Positions 12,671-25,184 of a stretch of 64,000 bases of DNA are shown here, in pieces; position 1 is the first letter of the stretch; every line of letters begins with the position of its first letter. The position numbers and the translations under genes were made by a program. Origin of the DNA: Vombatus ursinus (lineage: Eukaryota; Chordata; Mammalia; Diprotodontia; Vombatidae); assembly GCF_900497805.2 (NCBI RefSeq), contig NW_020954562.1, positions 26,402,318 through 26,466,317 on the forward strand, written 5' to 3'. The notes under the pieces were generated by a model. The model was not told the origin of the DNA, did no database searches, and saw nothing but the letters and a program-made list of their open reading frames with translations.

Positions 12671-14740
12671 AAAAAGAAAGAAAAAAATTCTCTTGCCACT
12701 TGTAAATAATTAAGTTACTTTTAGTCTGGCAGAAAGTTTTAGACTTGCAACCAAATTTTAAAAACATTTGCAAATATGAATCTTGAAAAACAAATGAGCT
12801 AAGAACACTGATAAAAAAATCTGAAAAATAGATTTTTTTGGTTGCTCAGTAGCAGGAATTTTTTTTCATGCAATTTTGGATTTCATCTACAAGAAATACT
12901 TGCAAAAGCAGAGAAGGGGAGGAAAGGGGAAAAGCATAGAAATCAAAGTCAATAAGTAATTTTTTTTCTTCATCAAATAACTAGTCTAGTGCCAATCCCA
13001 AACTCAGGAAAAGGAAGTATTACAATGATTAATCTTATATATAGGTACATATTGATATGCTTTTGTATAAAATATATAGGAAATAAATGCATGTACATTA
13101 CTATCTAGAGACATATGAGTAATATAATACAAGGCTTAATTACATACATACAAACTATTCCTCTATCCCCAATCTCTTTTACTGCACATGCCTGCATGGA
13201 TACATATGTATATGTTATATAATATATACCAATAATGTATCCTTTGTGGAGGAGATTGCAGGATAAAAAATATTTGTAAATTATATATGGGAATTCTTTA
13301 GTGCTTTATTTTTAATTTTTATGGTGTTGTAAAAAAAGTTAAGACTGTGAAGAGGTTCTCTTTTCCTGGGTTGTTATTTTTTGGGGGAAGCTTATGCAAC
13401 ATGTGTAGTGCTCAGATCCATAGAATTGACACTGGATTATTTAGAAAAATAATTCTAAGCACATACGGTATTTTTTTGAGGGAAAGTCTTTAAGGAAATT
13501 CTATCCATTCCAATAAACTAGAATAATTGTGGATTTTAGAGATTATATGTATATGTTTATAAGACAGATTACATATATGACAGGTTACATATATATGTTT
13601 ATAAGACAAATTGTTATGTCTCCTAGGGGTAAGTACAGCAAAATCCTTGTAAAAAACTATCTTTTGATTACTTATTGCATTGGCCTTTTCTTCATTTTTT
13701 TAAGTACTGAGGATATTTGGCAATGATAAAATTATTGGACAATAGTAGAAGTTTAATTTATGTAATGCCTTTTAAAATACCCTTCATATTATGTGAATAG
13801 TCTAAGAGTTTTTAACCTTTATTTTACATATAAGAAAACTAAGTCTAAGAAGTTAAATAACTTTATCAAGGTTATAGGGCTGGTAATGTTGAAGCTGGGA
13901 TTGGAACCCAGGTTTCTATTATCCATTATTCTAGACTTTCCCTCTAGGAACAGTTCTTAGCCTACCAAATAATTTTCAGAGTACCATATTGTTCTGTCCA
14001 GTTTCTGATCACATAACTAAGATCCCTAAACTAAGAGGGTCTTTCTGTCTTTGTCTTCAAGTTGTGTTAAAATGCAATAAAATATTTGACAAAAGCTGTG
14101 GGCCCTGTTACTCATAAATTTAATTCAGATATGAATTTTGAGTATGTTTTGTTGAATATCATGTAAAATACTGTGAATCTTTTCTACTTCTCTTAAGGGT
14201 CTAAAGCTACCTGCAAAGGTAATAGGAGATCTTCCAAGTTTACTTTTCTATCTCAGGAAAAATCAGAACATCTGGAAAAGGGCTACCTACTTTTTTTTTT
14301 TTCTTGCAGGACAAACAGGATTCAACTTAATTTTTCAAATAAGAATTTTCTAAGCCTTGAGTGGACATAGAGGGCAGAAAAGTGAATATTATTAGTTCTG
14401 TACCTTTTCTCTCATTTGAATTTTACTATATAAAACTTTTCCAAAATGAATTCTACAAATGCCGAAGGTTTGTCTTGCAATCCTCAAGGAAACATGGGGG
14501 AAAAGCAAAGAAAAAACTTATTTGGCATAATCTTGCAATTCACAAATTTCAAGTTTTTTTGAGAAAAAATTCTTAACAGTTTGATTCATTATGTACAATA
14601 AACAAACCATATTATAGTGCCTATTTAAAGATTTAATTTGGAATCACAATTTAGATCATTTCAATTATTCAAAAGTATATGTTTCTGTGTTGGGAAAAGT
14701 GGGTAAGTTAATTTATATTTTCATTATGTTGACCTTTCCT
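7561..14740. other. NPY1R-NPY5R intergenic region, proximal part
   Basis: No gene recognised. CpG content is somewhat raised to about 8500, then AT-rich. MIR-type SINE relics lie at about 11810-12045 and 13745-13960 (both minus, with the ACAAAAGAAGAAGCATAG and AAGAAAACTAAGTCTAAG cores). About 10.1-11.6 kb looks like unique sequence with no recognisable repeat. Confidence 0.5.
12568..12688 (+). repeat. (GAAA)n microsatellite
   Basis: About 120 bp of GAAA/AAAG units with minor interruptions. Apparent open frames across it on both strands are artefacts of the repeat. Confidence 0.97.
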
Positions 14741-14744
14741 TTTA

Positions 14745-14815
14745 ATGCTCTAATTAGCACAGTGCCTGGCACATACTAGACACTTAATAAATATTAATTG
14801 ATTTGAATTGAATTA
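14745..14815 (+). repeat. L2 LINE 3' end fragment
   Basis: AGCACAGTGCCTGGCACATA followed by CTTAATAAATATTAATTGAT, the typical L2 3' terminal phrase. Confidence 0.75.
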
Positions 14816-15789
14816 ATTAATAACAGTTGCTTTATTGTAAAGATTCATACCAACAAAATAAAAGTTGCATGAGAAAGGGGGAATGTTAGCTTATAGATTT
14901 AATATTCTAATTTCTATGATAGAGAGTATTTTCTTTAGGTGATTATGATGAAATTTATTGGGAAGTTAGTGGGATTAAAAAAATTCCAAATGGTTGTTAA
15001 AGTTATTTGTTACATATGAAGATATTTTGGAGGGGAGGAAGACATAAAGATTTTCAATTAGATTCCAGACCAAAAAAAAAAAATCTTTATGAAAGGCAAA
15101 GCAGTATACTGAGAGAGACCAGGGATAGGCAAAAGACTGCAAGCTGAATCCTGGTATAATATAGGGAGAGACTACCGGTGCTCTGTTTCTCTTTGCATGC
15201 ATTTCAAGCACTGATTCTGCAGGTGGTTTTATCAATGCCAGCCCACCAACCCTTACTCTCATTGCCAATTCTGATCTATGACTGTTAAGATTGTGGGAGA
15301 CAGGGGGCTTACTAGAAATAAAACTTTATAAAACGGGGGGGGGGTGTCATGCAGTGGTGTTTAAAAGTTCACTCCCACATCTTTGGTTTGATCAGATATC
15401 AAGTCATAAAGTTGGATTTTTCTACATGGTTTATCTGACAGGTCCCCACGGATGACCTGGGGAATGGTAACCACTTAACCAAGTAACAAGAGACTCCTTA
15501 TGCTGCGACGACTCTTCGGTAAGAACGCGTTGCCGCAGCAGTTTGAATTGCCCCCAAAGAAGGTTTTGTACTTTGCATTTTCCCCCAGGGGATATTTCTC
15601 CCGGGGTTGACAGCATAACAGCATGACTTCCCTACCCGAGGTTACATACACATGGTAAATGCATACGGTGTATAGCATGCTTCAGAACCTAAGTACCATA
15701 TAGCACCCATCTCTTAGTAAAAGTTAATGGGGAAAACAAGCCATACTTTCTCATTGGCACTAGGGGTCTTCACACTCTGACGCCCGCTA

Positions 15790-15905
15790 TCTGGGGGACG
15801 GCAGCAAGTCACTTCACTTCTCTGACCTCAGTTTCCTCAAGTGTAGAATGCAGGATAGAAGAGAAGATCTCCAGTCTCCTTTACAACTATAAATCCTATG
15901 GTACT
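15790..15905 (+). repeat. MIR-type CORE-SINE
   Basis: GCAAGTCACTTCACTTCTCT, CTCAGTTTCCTCAAGTGTAG and a TATAAATCCTATGGTA tail, the usual MIR core and 3' order. Confidence 0.75.
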
Positions 15906-17620
15906 GGGATACCCACCCGAGACCCCTCTCCTCATTTTGCGCACTGACCGACGCACATTAACATTATTCCAAAGTCCCGGCCAAGTCGTGACTAGCCACA
16001 ACAGCTAACCCTCACCTAGGCAAGAGTTTTCAAAGCTGGCCGACTTCTGCGAAACCCCCAAATATAATTTTTTTTTTTTTGGTCCTTTTCCTTTGTGCTG
16101 GCTTTCCGACCCTGAAACTTGCACTTGGAAATAGTCCCGGCAAGCTTCCATCCCACCTTGGAAGCACTTTCTGCGCGACTACGCTGGTGTGAGGGATCTG
16201 TGAACAATTTGCTGACCCCAGACCCTCACCAAAGCATGATTTATGCACCCCCGCATCCCGTCCCATCGTGTTCTAGCCAGACCCCGGTTGCTTAGACGAG
16301 AAAGCGGGGTCCTGCTATTGATGCGCTTTGAAAACTAAGAAAAAATGTCTGAAATCACGAGCGTTTGCTCTCGATGCCTGAAGGCACTAGGGAATCCCGC
16401 CTTGGCGAGTAGATGAGGGTATCCTATGTAGACACTGGAACAGCAGGGGGACGTGTGGGGGCACACAACAGCCCCCTGATGCAAGCGCCCCGAAAAGTTA
16501 GGTTAACTACTCTTCCTGGCGCGGCGATGCAGAGGCAAGCGCTGTGTGCTGCGCAGGTCGCCCTAGGGAGGTGACCACCTAAAGGGCTTGAACTCCCCTT
16601 GCCCAAAAGCACCCTGTGAACCCCCTGAGCGGGATAAGTGGAGCATCAGCTCCTTAGCGACTGGGTCATCAGCCTCCTCACAAGAGCCCCAGGCTTTCAG
16701 GAGGAGGCTGCCGCCGCGGCTACAGCCGCAGGGTGCTGGGATTTGGCAAGTGACTACTGCAGAGCTGGCGCCCCACAGAGGGTCCCTGAGGGTCCCAGGC
16801 GGGGCAGCAAGATCGCGCCCGCAGAGACACCTTTCCAAATCGTGCGTCTTTCCCCTCCTCCCCCTCCCTCCTCCTCCCCCCCTTCTCCTCTTTCCCCCTC
16901 CCCTCTGCCTCCTCCTTCCCTCCTTCTGGTCCTCTCTTCTCCACTCCGTTTGTCCCGCCCCCCCTTCCCTCTTCCCCCCTCCCCTCTTCCCCCTACTCTT
17001 TATCATCCCCTGCTCCTCGTCTTTCTCCCCACATCCTTCTCCCTCTCCTACCATCACCACCACTCTCCTTCCACCCCTTTCCCTTCCCTTTCCCCTCCCC
17101 TCCTACTACCTATTTCTCCGGCTTCTTTTCCAGCTGTCTTCGCTCCTGGAGAGCGCGGGAGCGAAGGCGCATTGGCTACACTGGATCCGGTACCCGGGCA
17201 GCTGGAAGACCTCGCGAGCGGCTGGGGGCGCTTCGAGGTACAGTCTCCTGTGAGTCCCAACCAGCCACCCACCTTCCAGGCAGGCAGGAGGCTGGGGAGT
17301 TGGGCTCCAGGAAGGTGGTAGAATTGGGAGTTCGGGACCACTGAGGGAGAAAGCAGGCACTACAGCCTGGGAGAAACAGCTTTTGCTCTGGGCTTTCACC
17401 CCTCTGCCAGTTCGGGGGCGGGTGTTTGGGCTCTGGCAGGAGGGGAGACCAGGATAGAAGGAGAACTGGGGGGAAAAAGAGGGATGCGACTGCCCGAGGA
17501 GGCAAATGAGGAAAAAAGCGAGAGACGGCTGGAAAAGTAACCAGTTCGCAGATATCCCAGTATGGGAAGATCGCACCAGCCCTCAAACTCACCAATTGCG
17601 ATAGCTGGGCGGGAGCGTCA
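15900..17620. promoter_or_regulatory. CpG-rich block with CT-rich tract; candidate NPY5R/NPY1R promoter
   Basis: The only dense CpG cluster in the window, in an otherwise AT-rich background (for example GGCGCGGCGATG near 16519, GCCGCCGCGGC near 16710, GATCGCGCCCGC near 16812). It sits between the divergent receptor genes. On the plus strand, possible donors follow the CT tract: CTTCGAG|GTACAG at 17237/17238 and CTCCT|GTGAGT at 17249/17250. A 5' noncoding NPY5R exon ending there is possible. In human, the two genes are described as divergently transcribed from a common promoter region; assigning this block to either gene here is inference. Confidence 0.5.
16848..17120 (+). repeat. Long polypyrimidine (CT-rich) tract
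   Basis: Roughly 270 bp of almost pure C/T on the plus strand with few interruptions. Such mirror-prone tracts can form triplex (H-DNA) structures and are common in promoters. The open frames across it, rich in Pro, Ser and Leu, are compositional. Confidence 0.85.
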
Positions 17621-17769
17621 GAGTTCCAAGAACACTATTAGCGCAGGTAGCAGTTTTTCCTCAAGGAAGAAAGGGAGGGTTGACAGAAGTTGTCTTAGTG
17701 AGAGTAGCCCCTCTTTGCAGTCTAAATACAAAATCCCAGTAAAAAGGTCATCTGGCCATCAGCGACATG

Positions 17770-17925
17770 AGCGCTGTCTTTAGAACCAGAAAATACGGTA
17801 TTTACTCTCTCTGTGACCTTGGGCAAGTCATTTAACACTTCCTCTGCCTCAGTTTCCTTATCATGCAATAAACGGGTTGGAGACCTCTAAGATTCCGTCC
17901 AGCTCTTAATCCGATGACAGCCTGT
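17770..17925 (+). repeat. MIR-type CORE-SINE
   Basis: TGTGACCTTGGGCAAGTCAT, CTCAGTTTCCTTATC and a TCCAGCTCTTAATCCGATGA tail, in plus orientation at the edge of the CpG-rich block. Confidence 0.85.
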
Positions 17926-19740
17926 GTTTATTTAGCCGCCCCCCCCCTCCAGTCTGGCTCTGCCACATAAACTGAAAATGCCATCCGGCGCCCCTGTGCC
18001 AAGCCTCCAGGGGTTCCTCTCTAGTAGGTCCAGCTGAAAAACTGTCTAGCATCTGCATCAGGATAGGAAAGGGCTTTCATAAGATGTCTGTTTTGCTTTA
18101 CAAAGCAGCAAAGGGTGCACACAAATTCACACGAAAATTGTGAAATAAGGAACTCAAACCAAAAACTTCAGAGCTTTTCAGTATTTCTTTAAATGGAATT
18201 AGGCAAGAGCCGGTAAACTCACTGAAAGTCCAAGGCTCTCCAATAGAAATGCTGCCGCCTTCCAATCAGATTGAAATTTCAAATATCACTTAAAATATGG
18301 AAGGGTATACTGTTAGAAATGGGGAGGGAAGGGTAAGAGGAGGTGGTGGCTGGTAATTCTAATTGTATAAGTCTTTTCCAGTTTAAATGTCATCAGTTTT
18401 ACCTTTTAAAAAATGCCTGCATAAGGGTTTGGGGATTTCTGTAGACAGATAAAGTAAAATGCTAATGTTTGATAGTTTTATTAATGGAAGTAATTATCAG
18501 AAGGGAAATAATGAAATATATTTAATTACTTTTGCATGTTTGACATTCTTTATGATAATAATTATAGCTAGTAAATAATTATCTTAATCATAGGAACCTG
18601 CTTAATCAGAGTTTCTGAGTAAATTCAAGTCTGATTCTTTTCTCAGTGCTAACTTTTCTTATGATATACTTGAAGCTTTTTCAGGTTCTGATCAGGAAAA
18701 CCCCATTCATCTCAGTATCATATATAGATTCATTCATAAATATTGAAATACAACTGTGGGAAGCCACAGTTTAAAGGTGATTTTAAAATATTTCTTTCAC
18801 TTTCATTCATTCATCAACTATGTATTGATCTCTTCCTATGCCTGAGACTTTTTTTTTCTCCTCAATATTGAAGGATCTATGTAAACTGAGCAATGTCCTG
18901 GTACTAAGCTAGCATGTGAAGATTGTCTGAAGATTAAAATGATAGTGTCTGATTGTCTTGACTTTGTTTTCTCAGGCTGGTGATTATGAATGTAGGGAAT
19001 AAAAGGCATAAATGAGAAGGGAAATTGGAAATTGTATGTCAATATACATGAAGGTACTAGTATTTGTGACAAATTGCTGTTGAAGTGATGTTTCTTGTAT
19101 TTAAATCCCAAATTGTACAGAAAAGTTCATATACTTATCATAATATTTTAATTACCTTCAAAATATTTGTTTCATCATAGTTGTATTAATATATGGCAAA
19201 AATGCCCCCACCCCAATAATTGTGACAATTTCTGATGGTTGAATAGTGGTAGAGAAGATTTTGTTAAAAAAAAATACCAGAATGACCTTTCCCATGTTGA
19301 TTTTCTAAACTATAATTTTCAGGAAGAACAAGTCATGGGGTAAATTTAAGAGAAAAAACTTTTAAGTTTTTCTAAGTTACAAGAGTAAATGAAAAATTTT
19401 CCTTTTCTATTATGATATAATTTCCCTTGTTTAAAATACCAATTTACAAGACAAGGGACTTTAAGATCACAAACTTTCATGAAAAGATTAATGAAAAGAC
19501 TTTGATTAAAAAAAACTTATAAATTGAACAAAGTGTCTATTGAACAAAACACAGGCTCAAAAAATTATTTGGGTGGGGCTAATCAGAGAAGCCTTTCAGA
19601 AGGAGGTAAAATTTTTGTACATGTGATATTCTAGTTTCTCTATCTTTTGGGACAGATAATCCCAACGATCTGAAGGATACTCCTTCCAAAACATGAAGGA
19701 CTTGATATGAACCTTTTCCAGTACTATAATTGCTTCACTT
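17926..19740. other. Intergenic, no gene seen
   Basis: AT-rich sequence without a recognisable gene. A short L2-like piece (CATTCATTCATCAACTATGT) lies near 18803-18840. Nothing else assigned. Confidence 0.5.
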
Positions 19741-19744
19741 AGAG

Positions 19745-19960
19745 CATTCACCAGAAATGTATTAAGCACCTATTATGTTCAAGGTGCCTAGCTATGTGTT
19801 CTGTACCATCCCTGCTCTCAAGGAGCTGACAGTCTATTAGGGGTCATGCACACATACAAAAGGATAATATAAAGTAAAATGTGAAGAATGATTGACAAGT
19901 CAATCAAAGAACAAAGATATACAAAGAACGTGATATAAGAGGTTCCAAAAGTTCAAGTTC
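19745..19960 (-). repeat. L2 LINE 3' region
   Basis: Reads TATTAAGCACCTATTATGTT, then CTCTCAAGGAGCTGACAGTC, the reverse complement of the L2 3' terminus. Confidence 0.75.
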
Positions 19961-20029
19961 AACTAGGGTAATCATAGAAAACTTGAGAAACAGAAAAAAC
20001 CAAAACCAACCAACCAAACAAACAAAAAC

Positions 20030-20360
20030 TACTCACCTTGGGGTCAGGAGACTTGTACCAGGCACTAGCTATGTGATCCTGGATAAGTCATGTCAGCTTT
20101 TAGATCCTCAGTTTCCTCAACTTTAAAATAGAAATAGTAATATATGAAATATCTAGCTCACGGAGTTGAGAGGAAAGAGCTTTGTAAAACCTAAAGCATT
20201 GTACAAATGTGAGCTATCATTGTAATTTTGCATATATTGTGCCAAATTAATCTTGGGTTAGCCATTTCATGCTTTGTACCTCAGTTTCCTCATGTGTAAA
20301 ATGAAGTAGTTTGGCTAGATTTTCTTTAAGATTTCTTCTATCTCTAGGGTCTATGACCTA
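20030..20360 (+). repeat. Two MIR-type SINE fragments
   Basis: 20030-20225 carries TGTGATCCTGGATAAGTCAT and CTCAGTTTCCTCAACTTTAA; 20235-20360 carries CTCAGTTTCCTCATGTGTAA and ends TCTAGGGTCTATGACC. Both are plus orientation and degraded. Confidence 0.75.
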
Positions 20361-20652
20361 CAGTGATAAGGATAGGTCATTTTAACATATATATATATCA
20401 CTATATTATAGTGATAAGAAAGCTATTAGTAACCTCAAAGAGAGCACTTGGATCAATAACTATCAAGCTATTGACTGTAATGAGTTAATAGAGCTTGAAA
20501 AATCTCTGATTTTAACTGGGGAGTCTGATTTATAATTTGGAATAATCCAGTTCCATTTCCCATTATTAGTAAAAATTCCAGGTACTCATTGACATAAAAC
20601 TAATTGGTTTGGTTTAATAGTAATATTGATTTAATATTAGCTCTCTTCAGTT

Positions 20653-20865
20653 GGCACCAGGGGTTCTTAACTTGGGGTATAAGAAATTGGTTTTTTTTAA
20701 ATATATTTTGGTAACTTTATTTTAGTAGAATTGGTTATCTTTATAATCCTATGGATTTAATTTTATGCATTTAAAAACATTCTGAGAAGTGGTCCATAGA
20801 CTTCAATAAGCTACTAAAGCAGTCCATGATTTAAAAAAAAAAAAGGTTAACTATCCCCTCCCCCA
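20653..20865 (+). mobile_element. Short nonautonomous DNA transposon (GGTTCTTAAC family)
   Basis: Begins CAGGGGTTCTTAACTTGGGG and ends with an AGGTTAACTA-type inverted end. The interior has TAGAATTGGTTATCTTTATA and TTATGCATTTAAAAACATTC, shared with copies at 21205-21410 and 26722-26905. No coding capacity. Family name not established. Confidence 0.65.
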
Positions 20866-20984
20866 ACATTGAAAACTTTATCACAGGTTTCTTACCCATA
20901 TCCTATTAATTTAAAAAAATTTTTAAAAATGTTTAATTTAAGGAATAGTTTTCAAATTGAGTTTGGCAATGAACCCTTGATTGT

Positions 20985-21075
20985 ATATATATATACATCT
21001 ATATGTATACACATTTATATGTGTGTGTGTGTGTAGATACAGATGTATATATAGATGTGTGTACACACATATGCA
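20985..21075 (+). repeat. AT/GT simple repeat
   Basis: Alternating TATATA and GTGTGTG runs of about 90 bp. Confidence 0.85.
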
Positions 21076-21204
21076 CAAGCATCTGTTTTTTTATATTTCT
21101 GGAATTATTCCACAAGTATTTACTATGTGAAAGGTATTGCATTAGGAAGTGGGTTTACAAATTCAAAATTGAGATGATCTTTTTGATAAATGAGTTTACA
21201 TTCT

Positions 21205-21410
21205 ATTAAGGCAGGTATTTTTAAACTAGAGTCAGTGAACTTGGTTTTTAAAAATATTTTGATAATTGTATTTCAATACGATTGGTTTCCTTTGTAATTC
21301 TATGTATTTTGCTTTGTGCACTTAAAAATACTATTCTAAGAAAGGGTTCATAGCCTTCACTAGATGGACAAAGGAGTCCGTGACACACAGAAACTGTGAA
21401 GAAGCCTTGT
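21205..21410 (+). mobile_element. Second copy of the GGTTCTTAAC-type MITE
   Basis: Shares TGTATTTCAATACGATTGGT, TTTGTAATTCTATGTATTTT and GGGTTCATAGCCTTCACTAG with the other copies. The terminal inverted repeats are eroded. Noncoding. Confidence 0.6.
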
Positions 21411-21944
21411 ACAATACAATAGGGAATACAATAGGTTACAGATGAGTAAATGAAGGAAAAGCACCGAAACTATATAGCAATGAGAACTAATTGGGGAAGA
21501 GGGGGATGGGAGAGATTAAGACATTCTTAAAGAATTTGATTTTGGAGGTGTGTGCCCTACCACCTCTTAGCAGATTGTCACTTCTCTAGACATTAGCAGG
21601 CATTGTGAATTGTTTTGGCCTGAGAAATTCATCCCCCTATGTCCTTCCTGGTGATGAGCCTCTTCCAACTTAGCTAGGCTGGTCTTTCCATAGTGGAAAC
21701 CTTTGAGGCATAGTAGGATTTATGCTTTCCAGCTTGTGCTCTACTGGCATGATCTTTAGAAGTCCATCACACATCCAGATCACAATGAAGCGCTAAAACA
21801 GTACTTTAGTGGAGAATGTTCATCTTTCCCTAATTTTTTCAAAAAAAAAAATTCAAAAAAAAAAATGAATGGTGCTCCTGCCTCTTCATTTTCCTTTTTT
21901 CTAGTATTCATGTTTAAAAGGAAATCTTGGAAAACTCCAAATAT

Positions 21945-23110
21945 CATATGATCCTAGGATTTAGGGTAGGAAGGGACCACCTTCAAGATAGGTGATTTGT
22001 TCAATGTCATTCAACTAATAAGTAGTAAAACCAGGTTTCAAACCCAGGTTTTCTATTGATAAAAAAAAAAATCCAATGCGCTTTTCTCCTCACCATTACA
22101 AATTGAAATAGAGGACAAGCTATTAAAAATAATCATTTTAATATAAAATAAATTATCCTCTAACTTGTCTTGCATTCACTTGTATAAGGCACACCTAATT
22201 TTTGAACCAGAAGTGGGTCCAAAAAGGGGCAATATAATAGCCCACATTTATATAGCACTTCAGGTTTCACAAAATTCTTCCTTTAGAACCACCCTCTGTT
22301 ATACGTAGGTAGGGATAATGCAGAGTTGGGAAAATCATCAAAGAAAGTAATTCAGATAATGCACCTTATAATGCTTTACACACTTTAAAGCAATATATTA
22401 AAGGTACCTAAAATCTGGTTCAGCTCCATAATTATGTTTCAGAAGACATGGCAGTATGCTGGATCATATAGTTTATATTTGAAATTTTTAAATTATATCA
22501 TTTGTTTAATAATTGTTTAATTTTCAATGTTAACATTTCATTAATGCAGATTTTAAGGAATACAAAGCACTTCCCTTACAACAATTCTGTGGTGTAGATA
22601 GTGTAAGTATTATTATCCCCATTTTACAGATGTGGAAACTGAGGATCATAGAGGTAAGTGGCTTGTCATAGGTCACATAGCTTATAGATGTCAAATTAGA
22701 ATTTGTATCTACATTTTCATTCCTCAAAATACAATCTTCTTCTTACTACACCATGCTGACAGGGAGGGGAAAAGGAAGTCGAGTAGAGTTACCTGACATT
22801 TCTAAATTTCTAAAAATAACCTGAATTCTGCAGCTATTTCAGAATAGCTATTTTCAGCCTAGCTCAGGATGGCTGGGAAACAACAACAATAATCATAGCT
22901 TTCATTTGTATAGTACATTGAAGTTTTTAAAGTACATTGTTACACATTATCTCATTTGATCCTTTCAGAAATTCTGTGACACAGGCAGAAATAGCTGTTA
23001 TTCTTATTTTTTACAAGTGAAGAAACTGAGGTTCAGAGAGGTTAACTATCAAAATTCAACAGCAAGCAAGTGGTGCACCTGAGACTACAGTCCAGGTCTT
23101 CTGGCTTGGC
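21945..23110 (-). repeat. Cluster of minus-strand MIR-type SINEs
   Basis: Pieces at about 21945-22090 (GGATTTAGGGTAGGAAGGGA), 22225-22310 (ATTTATATAGCACTTCAGGT), 22540-22740 (CCCATTTTACAGATGTGGAA) and 22885-23105 (AAGAAACTGAGGTTCAGAGA). All read as reverse complements of MIR/CORE-SINE consensus phrases. The sequence between is unassigned. Confidence 0.75.
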
Positions 23111-23171
23111 ATTTTTTTGCTTTTCAAGTTAGTAAAACTAAAATGCTTGCTTTTGCATTTGGTAAAAAAAA

Positions 23172-23228
23172 ATTATATATATATATATATGTATATATAT
23201 ACATATATATACATATATATATATATAG
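23172..23228. repeat. (TA)n microsatellite
   Basis: About 57 bp of TATATA interrupted by GTATA/CATATA, ending in GAGAGAGA. Confidence 0.95.
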
Positions 23229-23229
23229 A

Positions 23230-25180
23230 GAGAGAAAGTTTGTTTTTCTCCTCAAGATATTAAAATGATTAGAGTAAATAAATAAATTGCATTCCATCAT
23301 TCAAATTATTTCATTGAAAACACTGACAGATGGATTTATGCCCTTTCATTTAATAGAAAACAGCTATGTTTCACAAACTAGAGTATATAATAGCTAGAAT
23401 GCTTAACTGTTAGTGAAGTTAACCATTTGTGGGGAGAGGACCCTAAGCTAGACTCCCTCTTGGACCACATTCATTGATTGTAATCTGAATCCTGTGTTTT
23501 AAGCCAAATTGTTTATTATTACAGTCACCCTACATTTTAATCTCCCTCTTCTACCTTAGTTATGGTAGCCATTAATGTTTCTGTGTCTGTATGACAAACA
23601 CCACCAAATCACATAACCCAAGCATTCCATAAGTAACCTCAGCAATTGCAGAATATTCACCCCACTTCTCTCTTGCTTGACTTGGTACAAAAAAGACCAT
23701 TACTGACTATAACCCACCATCTAGATAATAGCTCATTTCTTTAGTGTTTTAAAAGCTAGGAACACAGTATAAGTTCATTCTAGATAATTAATTAAGGAAA
23801 GAAAAAAAGGAGCAATAACCCTGTTAAAAAGAGGACTTGAGCAAGGATTGAATATCAGGCAGATCATAAATTAGTTCAAGTCCAGAAGGTCAGCTTAATT
23901 TGGGAAATGAAATTAAAACAGTATTCAATTCATTACTGTTTATAAATTCATTGATGATCAATGAATTATGCTATTAACAGAAACATAGAATGTTTAGAGG
24001 CTGAAAACACTTTAGATTAATAACAAAGTAAAATACTTTTAAGATCATCTTATCCAAACCCATCATTTTACAGATGAGGAAACTGAGGCCCAGACAGTTT
24101 AAGAGAGCAGTGTGTCTAAGGTGGCATAGTGAATTCATGGGAGTCTACTAGAACAGAAGCAATCTACCTCTCATTTTACTCTTTTCACAGAAATAACATC
24201 AGGGGTGTAATGTTAAGTATAAACACATTTAAAGTTGGTGTGCAGAATAAAGCCAGATTTAGTTTGTAAAAAAAAAAAATTAAGTACAGAGGTAGGAATT
24301 GCTCAATGAGTTTGATTACATAATTTAGGACAAATATCCAGTTTTGTATTTTGTATGACCAGGACCTGGGCTATCTTAAAACTCAAATAAGTGAGATTAG
24401 CAATCCTTATATTAGATTAGATATATGTGGTCCATAGAAATGTTTTCAGAAATATTTAGCCTATTAAGTTTTTTTTGATATGAGAAGCAGTCATACCTTC
24501 AAAAAAAAAAAAAACATTGAAGCAGTGACAATGAGTCTATGAGTTAAATTGTCTCTGACTAGTGAGCAATTTACTTCCAGAAAGTAACTCATTATAGAAT
24601 CAGTACATGTAGTAGGATGTCATTCCACTATCAGAAGGTCCCAAACCAAGTTCACCCTTCTCTCCAGATGACTTCTCTTATGTTATATGTAACAATTTGT
24701 CACTGGGATCTTGATTGTTGTAGGGACTCAGACTAACTAATTCCACAGAGGCTCATCACAAGAATGCTGGTCATTAGGAAATGAATTTCCTGGCCACAAC
24801 TTGGCCCATGAAATTAAAAAAAAACATACAAAATGGTCTTCGGTTTGTGTAACCCGCTTTTTGTTCTGCAGTGATGATGGTGGAATAGTAAAAAAGGAAA
24901 AGAGAGTGCTAAGAATCACAGTTTTTAGACCATCTATATAAGCATTAATTTAACTTTGGGTACTCTAATTGTGAGGTCTTTGTCTAAAACCAATCAGTTA
25001 ATATACTACTGGAGGAACTGAAACACTAATGTTGACGTTTTCACTATGAATAAAATCATGAGATGTAAAGAAATTTCAGCTAAATGGAAGGATGATTTAC
25101 AGGTTTTCCTTGGAGAGGAAAATAAAGGAGTTGGTGGAGGTGGTTTCTTTGTGCACCACAGGCCGTAAGCAACACCGTTT
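23230..25180. other. Intergenic, one SINE relic
   Basis: No gene recognised. A minus-strand MIR relic with TTTTACAGATGAGGAAACTG lies at about 23995-24160. The remainder is unassigned. Confidence 0.55.
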
Positions 25181-25184
25181 CATG

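Noticed and set aside
12486-12773. Lys/Glu-rich and Phe/Leu-rich open frames
   Set aside because: Pure translation of the (GAAA)n microsatellite on both strands.
16588-17321. Two open frames of over 220 codons on the plus strand, and several on the minus strand
   Set aside because: They cross the CpG-rich block and the CT-rich tract. The products are Pro/Ser/Leu- or Gly/Glu/Arg-rich with no domain, explained by composition.
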